Shown one piece after another: positions 53,826 to 64,000 of a DNA stretch of 64,000 bases; within the stretch, counting starts at the first letter, position 1; each line of letters opens with the position of its first letter. The notes under the pieces were generated by a model that was not told the DNA's origin, made no database searches, and was given only the letters and a program-made list of their open reading frames with translations. Position numbers and translations under genes: made by a program. Source of the DNA: Colocasia esculenta (Eukaryota > Streptophyta > Magnoliopsida > Alismatales > Araceae); NCBI GenBank assembly GCA_014218235.1, contig CM024758.1, forward strand, positions 98,493,698 to 98,557,697, in the 5' to 3' direction.

Positions 53826-54570
53826 GATTCACTATGTGTTATATCGTTAAGTGATTGCAACGATTTGCTTTTACAACGATTCGTTAAGTGATTGCAACGA
53901 TTTGCTCTCACAACGATTCGTTAAGTGATTGCAACGATTTGCTCTCACATCGATTCGTTAAGTGATCGCAACGATTTGCTCTCACAATGATTCGTTAAGT
54001 GATCGCAACGATTTTTCCTCACAACGATTCGTTAAGTGATCATAACGATTTGCTCTCACAACGATTCGTTAAGTGATCGCAACGATTTGCCCTCACAACG
54101 ATTCGTTAAGTGATCATAACATTTGCTTCTCACAACGATTCGTTAAGTGATCACAACGATTTGCTTTTACAACGATTCGTTAAGTGATTGCAACGATTTG
54201 CTCTCACAACGATTCGTTAAGTGATTGCAACGATTTGCTCTCACATCGATTCGTTAAGTGATCGCAACGATTGCTCTCACAATGATTCGTTAAGTGATCG
54301 CAACGATTTTTCCTCCTCACAACGATTCGTTAGTGATCATAACGATTTGCTCTCACAACGATCGTTAAGTGATCGCAACGATTTGCCCTCACACGATTCG
54401 TTAAGTGATCATAACGATTTGCTTCTCACAACGATTCGTTAAGTGATCACAACGATTTGTCCTCACAACGATTCGTTAAGTGATCATAACGATTTGGTTC
54501 TCGCAACGATTCGTTAAGTAATCATAATGATTTGCTTTCTACAACGATTCGTTAAGTGATCATAACGATT
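53826..54570. repeat. 37-bp tandem array in 5' LTR of E
   Basis: About nineteen units with AACGATTCGTTAAGTGAT and CGCAACGATTTGCTCTCAC. AACGATTCGTT is nearly self-complementary. The 3' LTR has far fewer units. Confidence 0.92.
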
Positions 54571-55203
54571 TGCTCTCGTAAGGATTCGATAAGTTACATA
54601 ACGACTTGGTCGCTGTAACGATTCGATACATTTCACAACGATTCGCTTATGAGGATTTGGTTATTCATATATAACGATTTGTGTATGCATCTGTTTGTTT
54701 ATGAATTCATAATGATTCACTCATGCATATAACGATTCTGTAAGCTATGCATACAACAATTTCATGGAAGACAAGGATTTGTTTCTCGAGCTAATTTTTT
54801 AATACATTGAAAAGTCAAAGTCTTCTCGCATATCTTTCTGACAGCCATGCATTTATTATGACTAAACGTATCACTGCAGTACATGCAAACGATATCTTCT
54901 GTAAACATCTTTTTAGGAGAATAGAGTGAAACTTCTATTTCTGTATAAAATCAATCTAACGATTGACTGACAACAAGAGACAACTTAGCTGTCTATTGTT
55001 TAAGCTTGTAATACGTGCAGGTCTCTGACAGCACTCGTCATACAATGTTGGACAAAATAGAAGCCAAAGGATATTACAGAAAATCTTCTCTCTGTGCGTG
55101 CATGAAGACCGTTGAACGGAAAGCTCTACAGGACCATGTAGTCTAACGTATACCAGAGCTTAGAGACAACAGACACATCAATGTTCGAGTTTCAAAAGGG
55201 TGA

Positions 55204-55213
55204 TATATATATA
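55204..55213 (+). promoter_or_regulatory. TATA box, 5' LTR of E
   Basis: TATATATATA after AAAAGGGTGA; repeated at 63,833-63,842 in the 3' LTR. Confidence 0.65.
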
Positions 55214-55466
55214 GAAGAATGAAGCTCCTGAAGCAACAAGAACGGTTAGATCGCTTACAACCTTCTGCAAGCATTCCTAGCCAAGCAAAAATCCCATCTG
55301 TTCTAGCTTTTGCTCTCTGTGCTAAGTGTAGATCTGTGAGAGAGCCTTTAGCTCTGAGAAAAGTCCTTTGTTGTAGATCTTTTCCTTCTCAGTTCTTAGC
55401 TTCAGATCAAGCAGTGTTCTATAATCTTGATCTAGGGGCTTCATCTCTGAACACTTTTCTTGTGAT

Positions 55467-55705
55467 GTGCCCTTCGTTGGAAGGAAGACCTGGTGGGTTC
55501 CAGGGTGTTGTTCTCTTCGTTGGAGGAAGACCTGGTGGTTCCAGGGTGTTGTTCCCTTCGTTGGAAGGAAGACCTGGTGGTTCTAGGGTGTTGTTCCCTT
55601 CGTTGGAAGGAAGACCTGGTGGTTCCAGGGTGTTGTTCCCTTCGTGTGAAGGAAGACCTGGTGGGTTCCAGGGTGTTGTTCCCTCGTGTGAAGGAAGACC
55701 AACTG
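55467..55705. repeat. 42-bp tandem array in U5 of E
   Basis: Five to six units of 42 bp (CCCTTCGTTGGAAGGAAGAC, CTGGTGGTTCCAGGGTGTTG). Because 42 is a multiple of three, one frame reads a 14-residue repeat (PSLEGRPGGSRVLF). It lies wholly inside the LTR, so I do not call it a gene. Confidence 0.9.
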
Positions 55706-55986
55706 GGGTGCTAGGTGCTGTAGTGTCCTTAAGGGGGTCTGTACCCTTGTTAGTGAAATCCTAAGATATTGCTTAGGGACTGGACGTAGGACTCCTAAGG
55801 AGAGGAGATCCGAACCAGGATAATTCTCTATGTCGTGTGATTGCTTTGTGTGTTTGATTTTTCCTTCTCTAACACTAACAATCTACGAAGTGTGTTTTTG
55901 TAACCATTGTGTGAACATGTTTAAGTATTAAATATTTTTTAATATCCCATTCACCCCCCCTCTGGGCTAGCTAGCTGGGCAACAAG

Positions 55987-55998
55987 TGGTATTAGAGC
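55987..55998 (+). other. Primer-binding site (initiator tRNA-Met type), element E
   Basis: TGGTATTAGAGC two bases after the LTR; the usual plant Copia form is TGGTATCAGAGC. Confidence 0.9.
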
Positions 55999-56049
55999 GA
56001 GTCTCTTCGACAAAGAAAAAGATCCAACGATCTGAAGAGAAAAGATCAA

Positions 56050-57025
56050 ATGGCAACCCAAGGTCACTCCGAAGGTTAGTCAGTCAACAGGCCACTGCTG
56101 TTCGATGGAGAAGATTACACCTATTGGAAAACAAGAATGGAATATTTCCTTCAAGGTCTCGACTATCAAATTTGGTCGATAGTTGAAGAAGGTGATCTTC
56201 TGGTTACCAATGAGAAAGACAAATGGACTGAGGACGACAAGAAGAAAATTTCTCTCAACTGCAAAGCCAAGAGCATATTGTGTTGTACGCTCTCAGCAAA
56301 AAGGAATTCAATAGAATCTCCTCTTGCAAAATCCGCAATGGAGATGTGGGAAAAGCGAGAATCACAAACGAAGGTACTGACAAAGTAAAAGAAACCAGAA
56401 TAGAAATTTTGGTGACACAGTATGAGAGATTCCAGATGCAGTCAGGAGAAACTATTACACAGATGTTCAGTAGATTTACAGACATCACCAACGGGTTAGC
56501 AGGATTAGGAAAAAAGCTATGAGATGGGAGACATGGTAAGGAAAATTCTTGATCTCTACCATCTTCTTGGACTCCCAAGGTAAAGCTATAGAAGAGGCTA
56601 ATGACTTAAAAAGGATGTCATGGAAAAGCTCATTGGGTCCCTCAGGCCCATGAGATAAACATGGAGAGATTAGGAGAATCATCTAGTAGGAAGAAACACA
56701 CAATGCTCTCAAAGCAGTAGAAAGCAGCTCTGAAGAAAAATCTGAAGACGAACCAGCAGTGAAGACGAAGAAGCTATGCTATCTAGGAGGCTTCAACGAA
56801 TCTTAGCCAAAAAGAAAAGATATCAGTCCGGCAGAAGATATTTCAAGAAAAATAAGGAGTCTAAGAAGATAGAAGAAAAAGACTCAAAGAAAGGTGAGCC
56901 CATATGCTATAAATGTAAGAAGTCCGAACATATCAAAGCAGAATGTCCGAAGCTCAAGAAATCTGATTCAAAAAGAAAGATAGTTCCAAGAAGTTCAGGA
57001 GATACAAGAAGAAAGCAATGGTAGC
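56050..57025 (+). pseudogene. Gag of element E
   Basis: Begins ATGGCAACCCAAGGTCACTC. The blocks are RMEYFLQGLDYQIWSIVEEG, TDKVKETRIEILVTQYERFQ, MQSGETITQMFSRFTDITNG (Copia gag, UBN2-type), a lysine-rich linker and CYKCKKSEHIKAEC (about 56,908-56,949), a standard CX2CX4HX4C zinc knuckle. At least three frame changes occur (56,330; 56,520; 56,700). Confidence 0.88.
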
Positions 57026-57780
57026 AGTTTGGAGCAACAACAGCGACTCGGACAACGAGTCAAGCTCAAGCAGTGAGGAAGAAGAAGAAAAGGTAACTTC
57101 TGACTCATCTTGATTCATGTAATGATTCAGATTCTGATGACTTAGAAGAAGTTTTTAACGAGTTATATAGAAATATAAAGAAGCATCTAAACTACTAAAA
57201 GCTAGCAAGAAAAACATTGCATGTCTAGAGAATACTAATTCAGATTTAAAATCAGAAAATGAACAACTAGAGAAGCAAGTTAATGAACTTAAGAGAAGAA
57301 ATGAGTTGCTATTCGAAGATCTAAAAGATAAAGATAAACAAATAATCAAACTAGAAAAATAAGAAAATTCAGACGAATTGAAAAAGAAAATCAAAACACT
57401 AATAGAGGAAAATGAAAAATTATCAAGTACGTTAGAAAAATTTACTAATGGTAAAAATTCCTAATATTAAAAGGTGCTAGACGGTCAGGTAAAAAGAAGC
57501 ATGGAGTAGGTTACACACCCCCAGATAATGAAGAAACAATAATTTATCTAAAATGTATCCAACTCCAAAATTTATATCTGAACAAGATGTAGCATACAAA
57601 GCAAACCTTAATATATTAAAATTGAAAAAGTAACAAACATGTCTTGCGTAGTCATTGTAATAAATTAGGACCATAAAGTATCATGTCCAACCAAACACAA
57701 AATGTGGATAATCAAAAGGAAAATTGATGATACTAAACCAGCAAGGACCTAAAAGAGACTTGGGTACCTAAAGCTTAGTG
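57026..57780 (+). pseudogene. Coiled-coil extension of Gag, element E
   Basis: SDSDNESSSSSEEEEE-like acidic residues, then a long helical stretch in broken frames (NSDLKSENEQLEKQVNELKR, ELKKKIKTLIEENEKL). Coiled-coil extensions after the knuckle are seen in Sirevirus Gags. Confidence 0.5.
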
Positions 57781-57799
57781 TCTCTATTTCAGGGAAGCC

Positions 57800-58140
57800 T
57801 TCGAGCATCAAAATGGTACATGGACAGCGGTGCTCAAGGCATATGTCGGAAATAAAAAGCTATTCTCTCACCTCGAAGCTGAAGAAGGCACAGTCACCTA
57901 TGAGGATAATGGAAAAGGGACTGTGATAGGCAGTGGATCAGTAAGCAGCAAAGGCAAAACAGTTTTTGAAGATGTACTATGTGTTAGAGGACTGAAGCAC
58001 AACCTCATCAGCATCAGCCAGCTGTGCGACAAAGGACATCAAATCAAATTCCAAGAGTCAAAGTGGAGCATTATGAAAGATGGAGAGGTTATCTTTGAAG
58101 CCAACAGAGAAAAGAACCTGTACGTACTCTACCTTGAAGA
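57800..58140 (+). pseudogene. Protease, element E
   Basis: KWYMDSGAQG holds the catalytic DSG (57,824-57,832). The frame then shifts, and the rest (GKGTVIGSGSVSSKG, FEDVLCVRGLKHNLISISQL, CDKGHQIKF) is typical of Copia proteases. Confidence 0.85.
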
Positions 58141-59065
58141 TTTGAAAGGTCAGGATATCTGTTTAGCAGCAAACAAAGAGCAGTCAACTGAGCTGTGACA
58201 CAGAAGATTGGGCCACTGCAGTTTGGATGGCATAAGGAAGCTGATCAAGAGAAGCTTAGTGGAAGGTCTACCTAAAGTTAGCGCAAGAATGGACAGTGCC
58301 TGTGGGCCTTGTGCAAAAGGGAAGCATGTAAAATCCTCATTCAAGTCAAAGACTATGGTGACAACCTCTAAACCCTTAGAACTCTTACACATAGACTTAT
58401 TTGGCCAATGAGGACCACCAGTCTAGGAGGAAAGCAATATGGATGTTATAGTAGATGATTACTCCAGATTCACATGAGTATCATTCCTAGAGCATAAAGA
58501 TGACACTTTTGAGAACTTTGTAAGCTTCAGTAAAAGGATACAGAAAGACAAGAAGTTTAGCATTATTGGAATCCGATCAGACCATAGAGGAGAATTCCAA
58601 AATGAAAGATTTGCAAATTTCTGTGATGATCAAGGTATATAGCATAATTTCTCAGCGCCAAGGACACCACACCAAAATGGAGTTGCTGAGAGGAAGAACA
58701 GAACTTTGTTGGACATGGTAAGGACGATGTTATCAGAATATGATTTGCCAAGATATTTTTGGGCTAAAGCAGTAAACACAGCAAGCTATATCATAAATAG
58801 AGTGATGATCAGACCGATTTTGAAAAAGACAGCATATGAGTTGTACAAAGGAAAGAAGCCGAATATCAGTCACTTCAGGACATTCGGATGTCCATGCTTC
58901 ATCCACAAGAACGGCAAAAGAGACATTGGTAAATTAGATGCCAAATCAGATGAAGGCATCTTCATGGGCTATGCTTCTAAACCAAAAGGATATAGAGTGT
59001 TTAATAAGCGCACTTTATTAATTGAGCAGTCAGTACACGTTGTTTTTGATGAAACTAACCCTTGA
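58141..59065 (+). pseudogene. Integrase with GAG-pre-integrase zinc domain, element E
   Basis: H...H...C..C zinc domain: HRRLGHCSLDGIRKLI and CGPCAKGKHVKSSF. The core follows with HIDLFGQ (Asp near 58,396), IGIRSDHRGEFQNERF (Asp near 58,573) and HQNGVAERKNRTLLDM (Glu near 58,690), so D, D and E are all kept. It ends in the Copia-specific FRTFGCPCFIHKNGKRDIGK, GIFMGYASKPKGYRVFNKRT. Stops lie at 58,196, 58,409 and 58,640. Confidence 0.92.
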
Positions 59066-60230
59066 GAAAGGAAGAAGATAGTGATAGTGATGATGCAGAA
59101 GAATTGTCAAAGAACTAAAGAATACTCATTGAGGACAAGGAAGATCCACTCTGGAAGACATGAAACAAAGGGATATCTCTCATCAAAATCTTCCAAAGAG
59201 GTGGAGATACAAGAAAGATCACACACCTGAAAACATTATGGTGATCCATCTGTAGGGGTACGAACAAGAGGTAATGTTATTCCTTGTGGTTATCTAGCTT
59301 TTGTCTCTCAAATAGAGCCTAGGATAGTCAATGAAGCTCTTACTGATGAATCTTGGATTTAGCCATGCAAGATGAATTGAATCAGTTCAAGAGAAACCAT
59401 GTATGGTCACTTGTTCCTAACCATCATGATCATCCAGGATTGGCACCAATAGGTGTTCAGAAATAATTGGATGAAGCTGATGTGATCTTAAGAAACAAGG
59501 CCAGATTGGTAGCTCAAGGCTATTCCAAGAGGAAGACATAGATTTCGATGAAACCTATGCACCTGTAGCTAGACTGAGGCTATTAGAATCTTACTTGCTT
59601 ATGCATCTGCATTAGATTTGAAACTATTTCAAATGGATGTAAAGTCTGCATTTCTTAATAGTTTTATTAAGGAGGAAGTTTATGTAGAACAACCTCCAGG
59701 CTTTGATGACATTGAATTTTCGAATCATGTTTTTAAATTACACAAAGCATTATATGGTTTAAAACAAGCACTAGGGCCTGGTATGAAAGGCTTAGCTCTT
59801 TTTTATTAAACCATAGTTTTATTAGAGGTCAAGTAGAGTACTCTGTTCATTAAGTCTAAGGTCAAATATATATTGGTTGTACAATCTATGTAGATGATAT
59901 AATTTTTGGCTCTATTGATGAATCTCTTTGCAAGTACTTTGAGAAGCTTATGCAGGGAGAATTCGAGATGAGCATGATGGGGGAGCTAAACTCTTCCTAA
60001 GATTGCAAATCAAGCAAGGAAAAGATGGCACCCACATTTATCAAGCCAAAATACTAAGGAACTCTTAAAGAAGTTGGGTTCGATAATGCCAAGCCACTGT
60101 CAACACCTATAAACACATCAACAAGGAGGACAGTGACAAGGATGGTAAGAAAGTAGATCAAAGATCTATAGAGGTATGATAGGTTCATACTTTACCTAAC
60201 GGCAGGCAGACCTGATATTTTATTTAGTGC
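59066..60230 (+). pseudogene. Reverse transcriptase, element E
   Basis: In broken frames: MQDELNQFKRNHVWSLVPNH, KARLVAQGYS, FDETYAPVARL, MDVKSAFLNSFIKEEVYVEQ, PPGFDDIEFSNHVFKLHKAL, YGLKQA, then IYVDDIIFGS (YVDD 59,887-59,898). All Copia RT landmarks are present, but stops are frequent. Confidence 0.92.
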
Positions 60231-60790
60231 ATGCATGTGTGCTAGATACCAAGCAGATCCTAAAGAGTCTCATTAATTAGTGTTAAAAGAATTTTTAGTA
60301 CTTAGCTAGAACTCATGATTTAGGTCTTTGGTATCCAAAATCATGTGAATTAATTAGTAGGATACTCTGATGCTGACTACGCTGGATGCAAAATAGATAG
60401 AAAAAGCACCAGTGGTTGTTGTCAATTTCTTGCAGGATGTCTGATATCATGGTCCTCAAAGAAACAAAATTCAGTAGCTCTGTCAACAGCTGAAGTTGAG
60501 TACGTGGCTGCTGGAAGCTGTTGTACACAACTTCTATGGATCAAACAACAACTGAGGATTATGGGATACATATCAAGACAATTCCCCTGTTATGCGACAA
60601 CACCAGTACTATAAATCTCACCAAGAATCCAGTACAACATTCAAGGACAAAACACAATGAGGTTAGATATCATTTTATTCGTGATCACGTAGCTAATGGG
60701 AACATAGATATTTCCTTTATTGATACAAATAATCATTTAGCAGATATCTTCACAAGGCCTTACCTGAAGAGAGGTTTACATCTCTAGAAG
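60231..60790 (+). pseudogene. RNase H, element E
   Basis: GYSDADYAGCKIDRKSTSG (first Asp), CLISWSSKKQNSVALSTAEV, EYVAAGSCCTQLLWIKQQLR, LCDNTSTINLTKNPVQHSRT, KHNEVRYHFIRDHVANGNID and NNHLADIFTRPYLKRGLHL end Copia Pol. Frames change near 60,520. Confidence 0.92.
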
Positions 60791-62501
60791 GGAATTAGGC
60801 ATGTGCAAATTGTGAAAGATTTATCTGTATAAAATTGAAATATAAATTATCAGAATGTTAATTATTTTCTCTTCCTAGATTTAAGCGAATTTCCACAAAT
60901 ATTCTTATAAAATTATTCCTAGCGATTCGCTTTTTATAAGTCTATTATTCCTATTGAACTGGTCATTTGTCGTTTTCCGTCATAATGGCGCCTCCGGTTT
61001 CGAAAAAGTCATTATTTCCCTGATTTACCCGAAATGTGTGTGGAAACGATTCACATCATTTTCTTCATCTCCTTTCTCTTGCCTGAGGCGATACCCTATC
61101 GACTCGGTATCAACTCTCTGAGATTTCAAGCTCCAAACTCCTTCCAGCGAGAAATTTCTTGGGGTTATGCTCCTCTCCTCACTCCAACCCTTCAAAATCT
61201 TCCCCATTAAAATCCATGGCCGCACCTGTGTTTCCGGCAGCGCGGGGGCTATGGAGCCGAGTTCCTCACAGCGGAGCAGCATATATTATTCAGGAAATTA
61301 TTGAGGAAATCAGAACCAGTGAGAGAAGCATAGAGGATATTCCTCTAGAGCACCTCGTACCTGTAGAAGAATTCCAAGAGATTGCCCCTCCTACTTCTAG
61401 GATAGGGTCAGTCCTCCGAAGAGCACTTGAGTCCATTCCAAGCACTCAAGATGTGGAAGAGGTTTTGCTAGTGTTGAGGAAGCTGTGGCATCAGACCACA
61501 CTGAAGAAGTTGTTATGGAGGAAGCTCCCATTCAGGGGGAGCAAGAAATTATTGATGAAAATGATCAAGTGGAAGATGTTCCTACTCAGGGGGAGCAAGA
61601 TCAAGAAAATGAGGATGTGGCATCCGGCACAATGATGTTCAGATGGAAATCCTCCTGTCTAGGAGGAACAAACAGCAACAGTTCATGATGATGCATGCCT
61701 GCCTCGACAACGGGCCAGGGCATCAGCTAAAGGGTCAGCAGGGCCAGTTGAGTAAATGTCAGGGCCAACCGGGCCAGTGGAGACTGAGTGAGCAGATCCA
61801 AGCAGAAGAAGAAGCTGTTGCTCTAAGACCCCCAGCTCCTTCACCCATTCAGGCACAACCCCTCCTTCTCCGCCTCCTCCTCAACAGCACCACCAGCTCC
61901 TCAACCATTTAAACAGCCAAAACCCAGAACCATCTCTTCTCCTACCCCATTTCCTTCCCAATCCTCTTCACCTCCTGTCTCTTCCACAGACATTCCTCCA
62001 CCTAATCCTCTCTTTGAGGTACCTCCAGCCTCCTTATCAGCTGGAGCTCCTCATCCTCTGATCCCTCCTCATCCTCTGATCCCTCCTCTTCTGGACCAAC
62101 TGATAAACCTCCTTTGACAGAGATCATTATGCTGACTTTCTAGATGATCAGTTGGCTCTCCATCTCAAAAGGATGGCTCCCTCCATGGGACCAACTTATT
62201 CTATTCTCCTGGGGTGTTCAAGTTGCATTTTGAGCAGCAGGAAGAGAAGGCTTGGGAAGTTATTTCTCATTATGTCTCTCTTTTGTCTCCTACTTTCTAT
62301 CTCCCTGTACCCCTTCAAGAGTAATACAATCCTTTTATGTTCTCTCATTATCTTTCTCTCTTTCTTTGTCTAATACCTTATCTTTTGCTTAAATGACAAA
62401 AACGGGGAGAAATATAGCACTTCTGAAATACATCTTATAATTCCGAAATGTCACTAAAGGTTATTTCAGAGCATCTTTGTTTAATGCTTTTTGTCATCAC
62501 C
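60791..62501 (+). other. Long 3' region of element E with a degraded extra ORF
   Basis: From ATG at 61,217 the plus strand reads MAAPVFPAARGLWSRVPHSG, IIEEIRTSERSIEDIPLEHL, then (shifted) acidic repeats VPTQGEQ..., a proline-rich stretch and KLHFEQQEEKAWEVISHYV-like residues to about 62,320. The place matches the envelope-like ORF of some Sireviruses, but I see no membrane segment in the plausible frame and do not assign it. 60,791-61,216 shows no gene. Confidence 0.5.
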
Positions 62502-62514
62502 AAAAAGGGAGAGA
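62502..62514 (+). other. Polypurine tract, element E
   Basis: AAAAAGGGAGAGA directly before the 3' LTR. A similar tract, AAAAACGGGGAGAAA, lies at about 62,399, as in Sireviruses with repeated tracts. Confidence 0.85.
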
Positions 62515-62515
62515 T

Positions 62516-64000
62516 TGATGATCCAACTGTCCCCATGTAATTTATACAAATTACTTATCTGTTTTGGTGATTAACAAAACTATGATAAATGTTACTAACA
62601 CATTTTCTGTGAAGTCTAAGCACAGGAAATAAACCAAGGGAAAACAAACCAATTAAGTAAGTATTCATCACACTACAACAATGTGAGTTCAAAGCATCAA
62701 TATTTGTCTAAGTACACATCGATTTCCACTATAGGTCATAACGATTTCTATAGAGCTATAACGATTTCTTTAGTTCCATAACGATTTCATACTTACAAGG
62801 ATTCACTATGTGTTATATCGTTAAGTGATTGCAACGATTTGCTCTCACAACGATTCGTTAAGTGATTGCAACGATTTGCTCTCACAACGATTCGTTAAGT
62901 GATTGCAACGATTTGCTTTCACATCAATTCATTAAGTGATCGCAACGATTTGCTCTCACAACGACTCGTTAAGTGATCACAACGATTTGCTCTCACATCG
63001 ATTCGTTAAGTGATCGCAACGATTTGCCCTCGCAACGATTCGTTAAGTGATCATAACGATTTGCTTCTCACAACGATTTGTCAAGTGATCGCAACGATTT
63101 GCCCTCACAACGATTCATTAAGTGATCATAACGATTTGGTTCTCGCAACGATTCGTTAAGTAATCATAACGATTTGATTTCTGCAACGATTCGTTAAGTG
63201 ATCATAACGATTGCTCTCGTAACGATTCGCTAAGTTACATAACGACTTGATCGCTGTAACGATTCCATACATTTCACAACAATTCGCTCACAAGGATTGG
63301 TTATTCATATATAACGATTGGTGTATGCATCTGTTTGTTTATGAATTCATAACGATTCACTCATACATATAACGATTCTGAGTCATGCATACAACGATTT
63401 CATGGAAGACAATGATTTATTTCTCGAGCTAATTTTTAATACATTGAAAAGTCAAAGTCTTCTCGCATATCTTTCTGACAGCCATGTATTTATTATGACT
63501 AAATGTATCACTGCAGTGCATGCAAACGATATCTTCTGTAAATATCTTTTTAGGAGAACATAGTGAAACTTCTATTTCTGTATAAAATCAATCTAACGAT
63601 TGACTGACAACAAGAGACAGCTGTCTATGTTTAAGCTTGTAATACGTGCAGGTCTCTGACAGCACTCGTCATACCCATGTTGGACAAAAAGAAGCCAAAA
63701 GATATACAGAAGATCTTCTCTCTGTGCGTGCATGAAGACCGTTGAACGGAAAGCTCTCAGGACCATGCAGTCTAACGTATACCAGAGCTTAGAGACAACG
63801 GACACATCAACGTTCAAATTTCAAAAGGGTGATATATATATAGAGAATGAGCTCCTGAAGCAACAAGAACGGTTAGAGAACAACAAGTGATACAACGCTT
63901 ACAACCTTCTGCAAGCTTTCCTAGAGCCAAGCAAAAAATCCCATCTGTTCTAGTTCTTTCTCTCTGTGCTAAGTGTAGATCTGTGAGAGAGCCTTTAGTT
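62516..64000 (+). mobile_element. 3' LTR of element E (incomplete)
   Basis: Matches 53,542 onward, with a shorter 37-bp array (62,820-63,215). About 960 bp should remain beyond the window. Confidence 0.93.
62820..63215. repeat. 37-bp tandem array in 3' LTR of E
   Basis: About ten units of the array at 53,826-54,570. Confidence 0.9.

Larger units (their letters stand above)
53542..55984 (+). mobile_element. 5' LTR of element E (2,443 bp)
   Basis: Starts TGATGATCCAACTGTCCCC and ends GCTAGCTGGGCAACA. The start matches 62,516 onward almost base for base. It holds a 37-bp satellite-like array, a TATA box and a 42-bp array. Confidence 0.93.
53542..64000 (+). mobile_element. Element E: Sirevirus-like Ty1/Copia retrotransposon (right end outside window)
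   Basis: 5' LTR 53,542-55,984, primer site for initiator tRNA-Met, Gag with a CCHC knuckle, protease, integrase, RT, RNase H (Copia order with INT before RT), a long 3' region and a purine-rich tract before the 3' LTR at 62,516. LTRs over 2 kb and a long 3' region with repeated AAAAASGGGAGA tracts fit Sireviruses. Coding regions are full of stops and frame changes. The 5 bases left of it are AAATG (53,537-53,541). Confidence 0.93.

Noticed and set aside
53826..54570. CRISPR-like regular repeat array
   Set aside because: The units are head-to-tail satellite repeats without unique spacers, inside a Copia LTR of a plant genome; no cas genes are present.
55219..55764. Open frame of 181 codons with a 14-residue repeat
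   Set aside because: It lies wholly within the LTR and is made of the 42-bp array; the 3' LTR copy is out of view for comparison.
61217..62373. Envelope gene of a Sirevirus
   Set aside because: The position fits, but I see no signal peptide or membrane segment in the plausible frame. The hydrophobic run near 62,250-62,370 is in a different frame from the coding remains.

Overview
The window is intergenic DNA from a large, repeat-rich flowering-plant genome. It is almost entirely LTR retrotransposons inserted into one another, and I see no intact host gene. The clade signals are plant-specific: Ty3/Gypsy elements of the Tat type with two RNase H domains, and a Sirevirus-like Ty1/Copia element. 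I cannot name the species.

Layout. (1) 1-12,301, minus strand: element A, a decayed Tat-type Gypsy element. Its 5' LTR is 9,645-12,301. Its 3' part is deleted inside the second RNase H and fused to an LTR remnant at 1-907. (2) 12,302-13,739: part of an LTR of a second family (LTR2), which A apparently split. (3) 13,740-14,160: 3' end of a LINE. (4) 14,161-16,115: AT-rich DNA without a clear gene. (5) 16,116-17,101: a microsatellite, a mosaic LTR fragment, and a sliver of an older Tat-type element, D. (6) 17,102-40,627, plus strand: element B, a 23.5-kb Tat-type element with both LTRs, the 5-bp target duplication GTAGG, a primer-binding-like site, a polypurine tract, and an ordered but broken set of domains: ORF1, Gag, protease (PR), reverse transcriptase (RT), RNase H (RH), second RNase H (aRH), integrase (INT). 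Behind integrase come about 3 kb of hairpin-forming repeats and then an intron-containing gene on the opposite strand, itself split by a 1.1-kb hAT-like element. (7) 40,628-43,018: the rest of D's 3' spacer. (8) 43,019-about 44,870: a minus-strand LTR (LTR4) related to LTR2. (9) About 44,871-53,541, plus strand: element C, a third, more diverged Tat-type element. (10) 53,542-64,000: element E, a Sirevirus-like Copia element inserted in C's RNase H; its 3' LTR runs off the window.

All retroelement proteins carry stops or frameshifts, so none looks autonomous now. Read together, A, B and C show what their common ancestor encoded: an ORF1 upstream of Gag, a Gag with several variant zinc knuckles in series, conserved unnamed modules between Gag and protease, and two RNase H domains.

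Three things stand out. First, the 3' spacers of B and D consist largely of stem-loops whose stems change sequence but stay paired while the loops stay constant; this looks like a structured RNA region. Second, B carries an antisense gene (plant-mobile-domain-like plus coiled coil). At least three of its introns have GT-AG ends and matching phases, and the LTRs contain a reverse-facing TATA box that could drive it. Third, five LTRs share a covarying U5 hairpin followed at once by a copy of the start of the primer-binding site.
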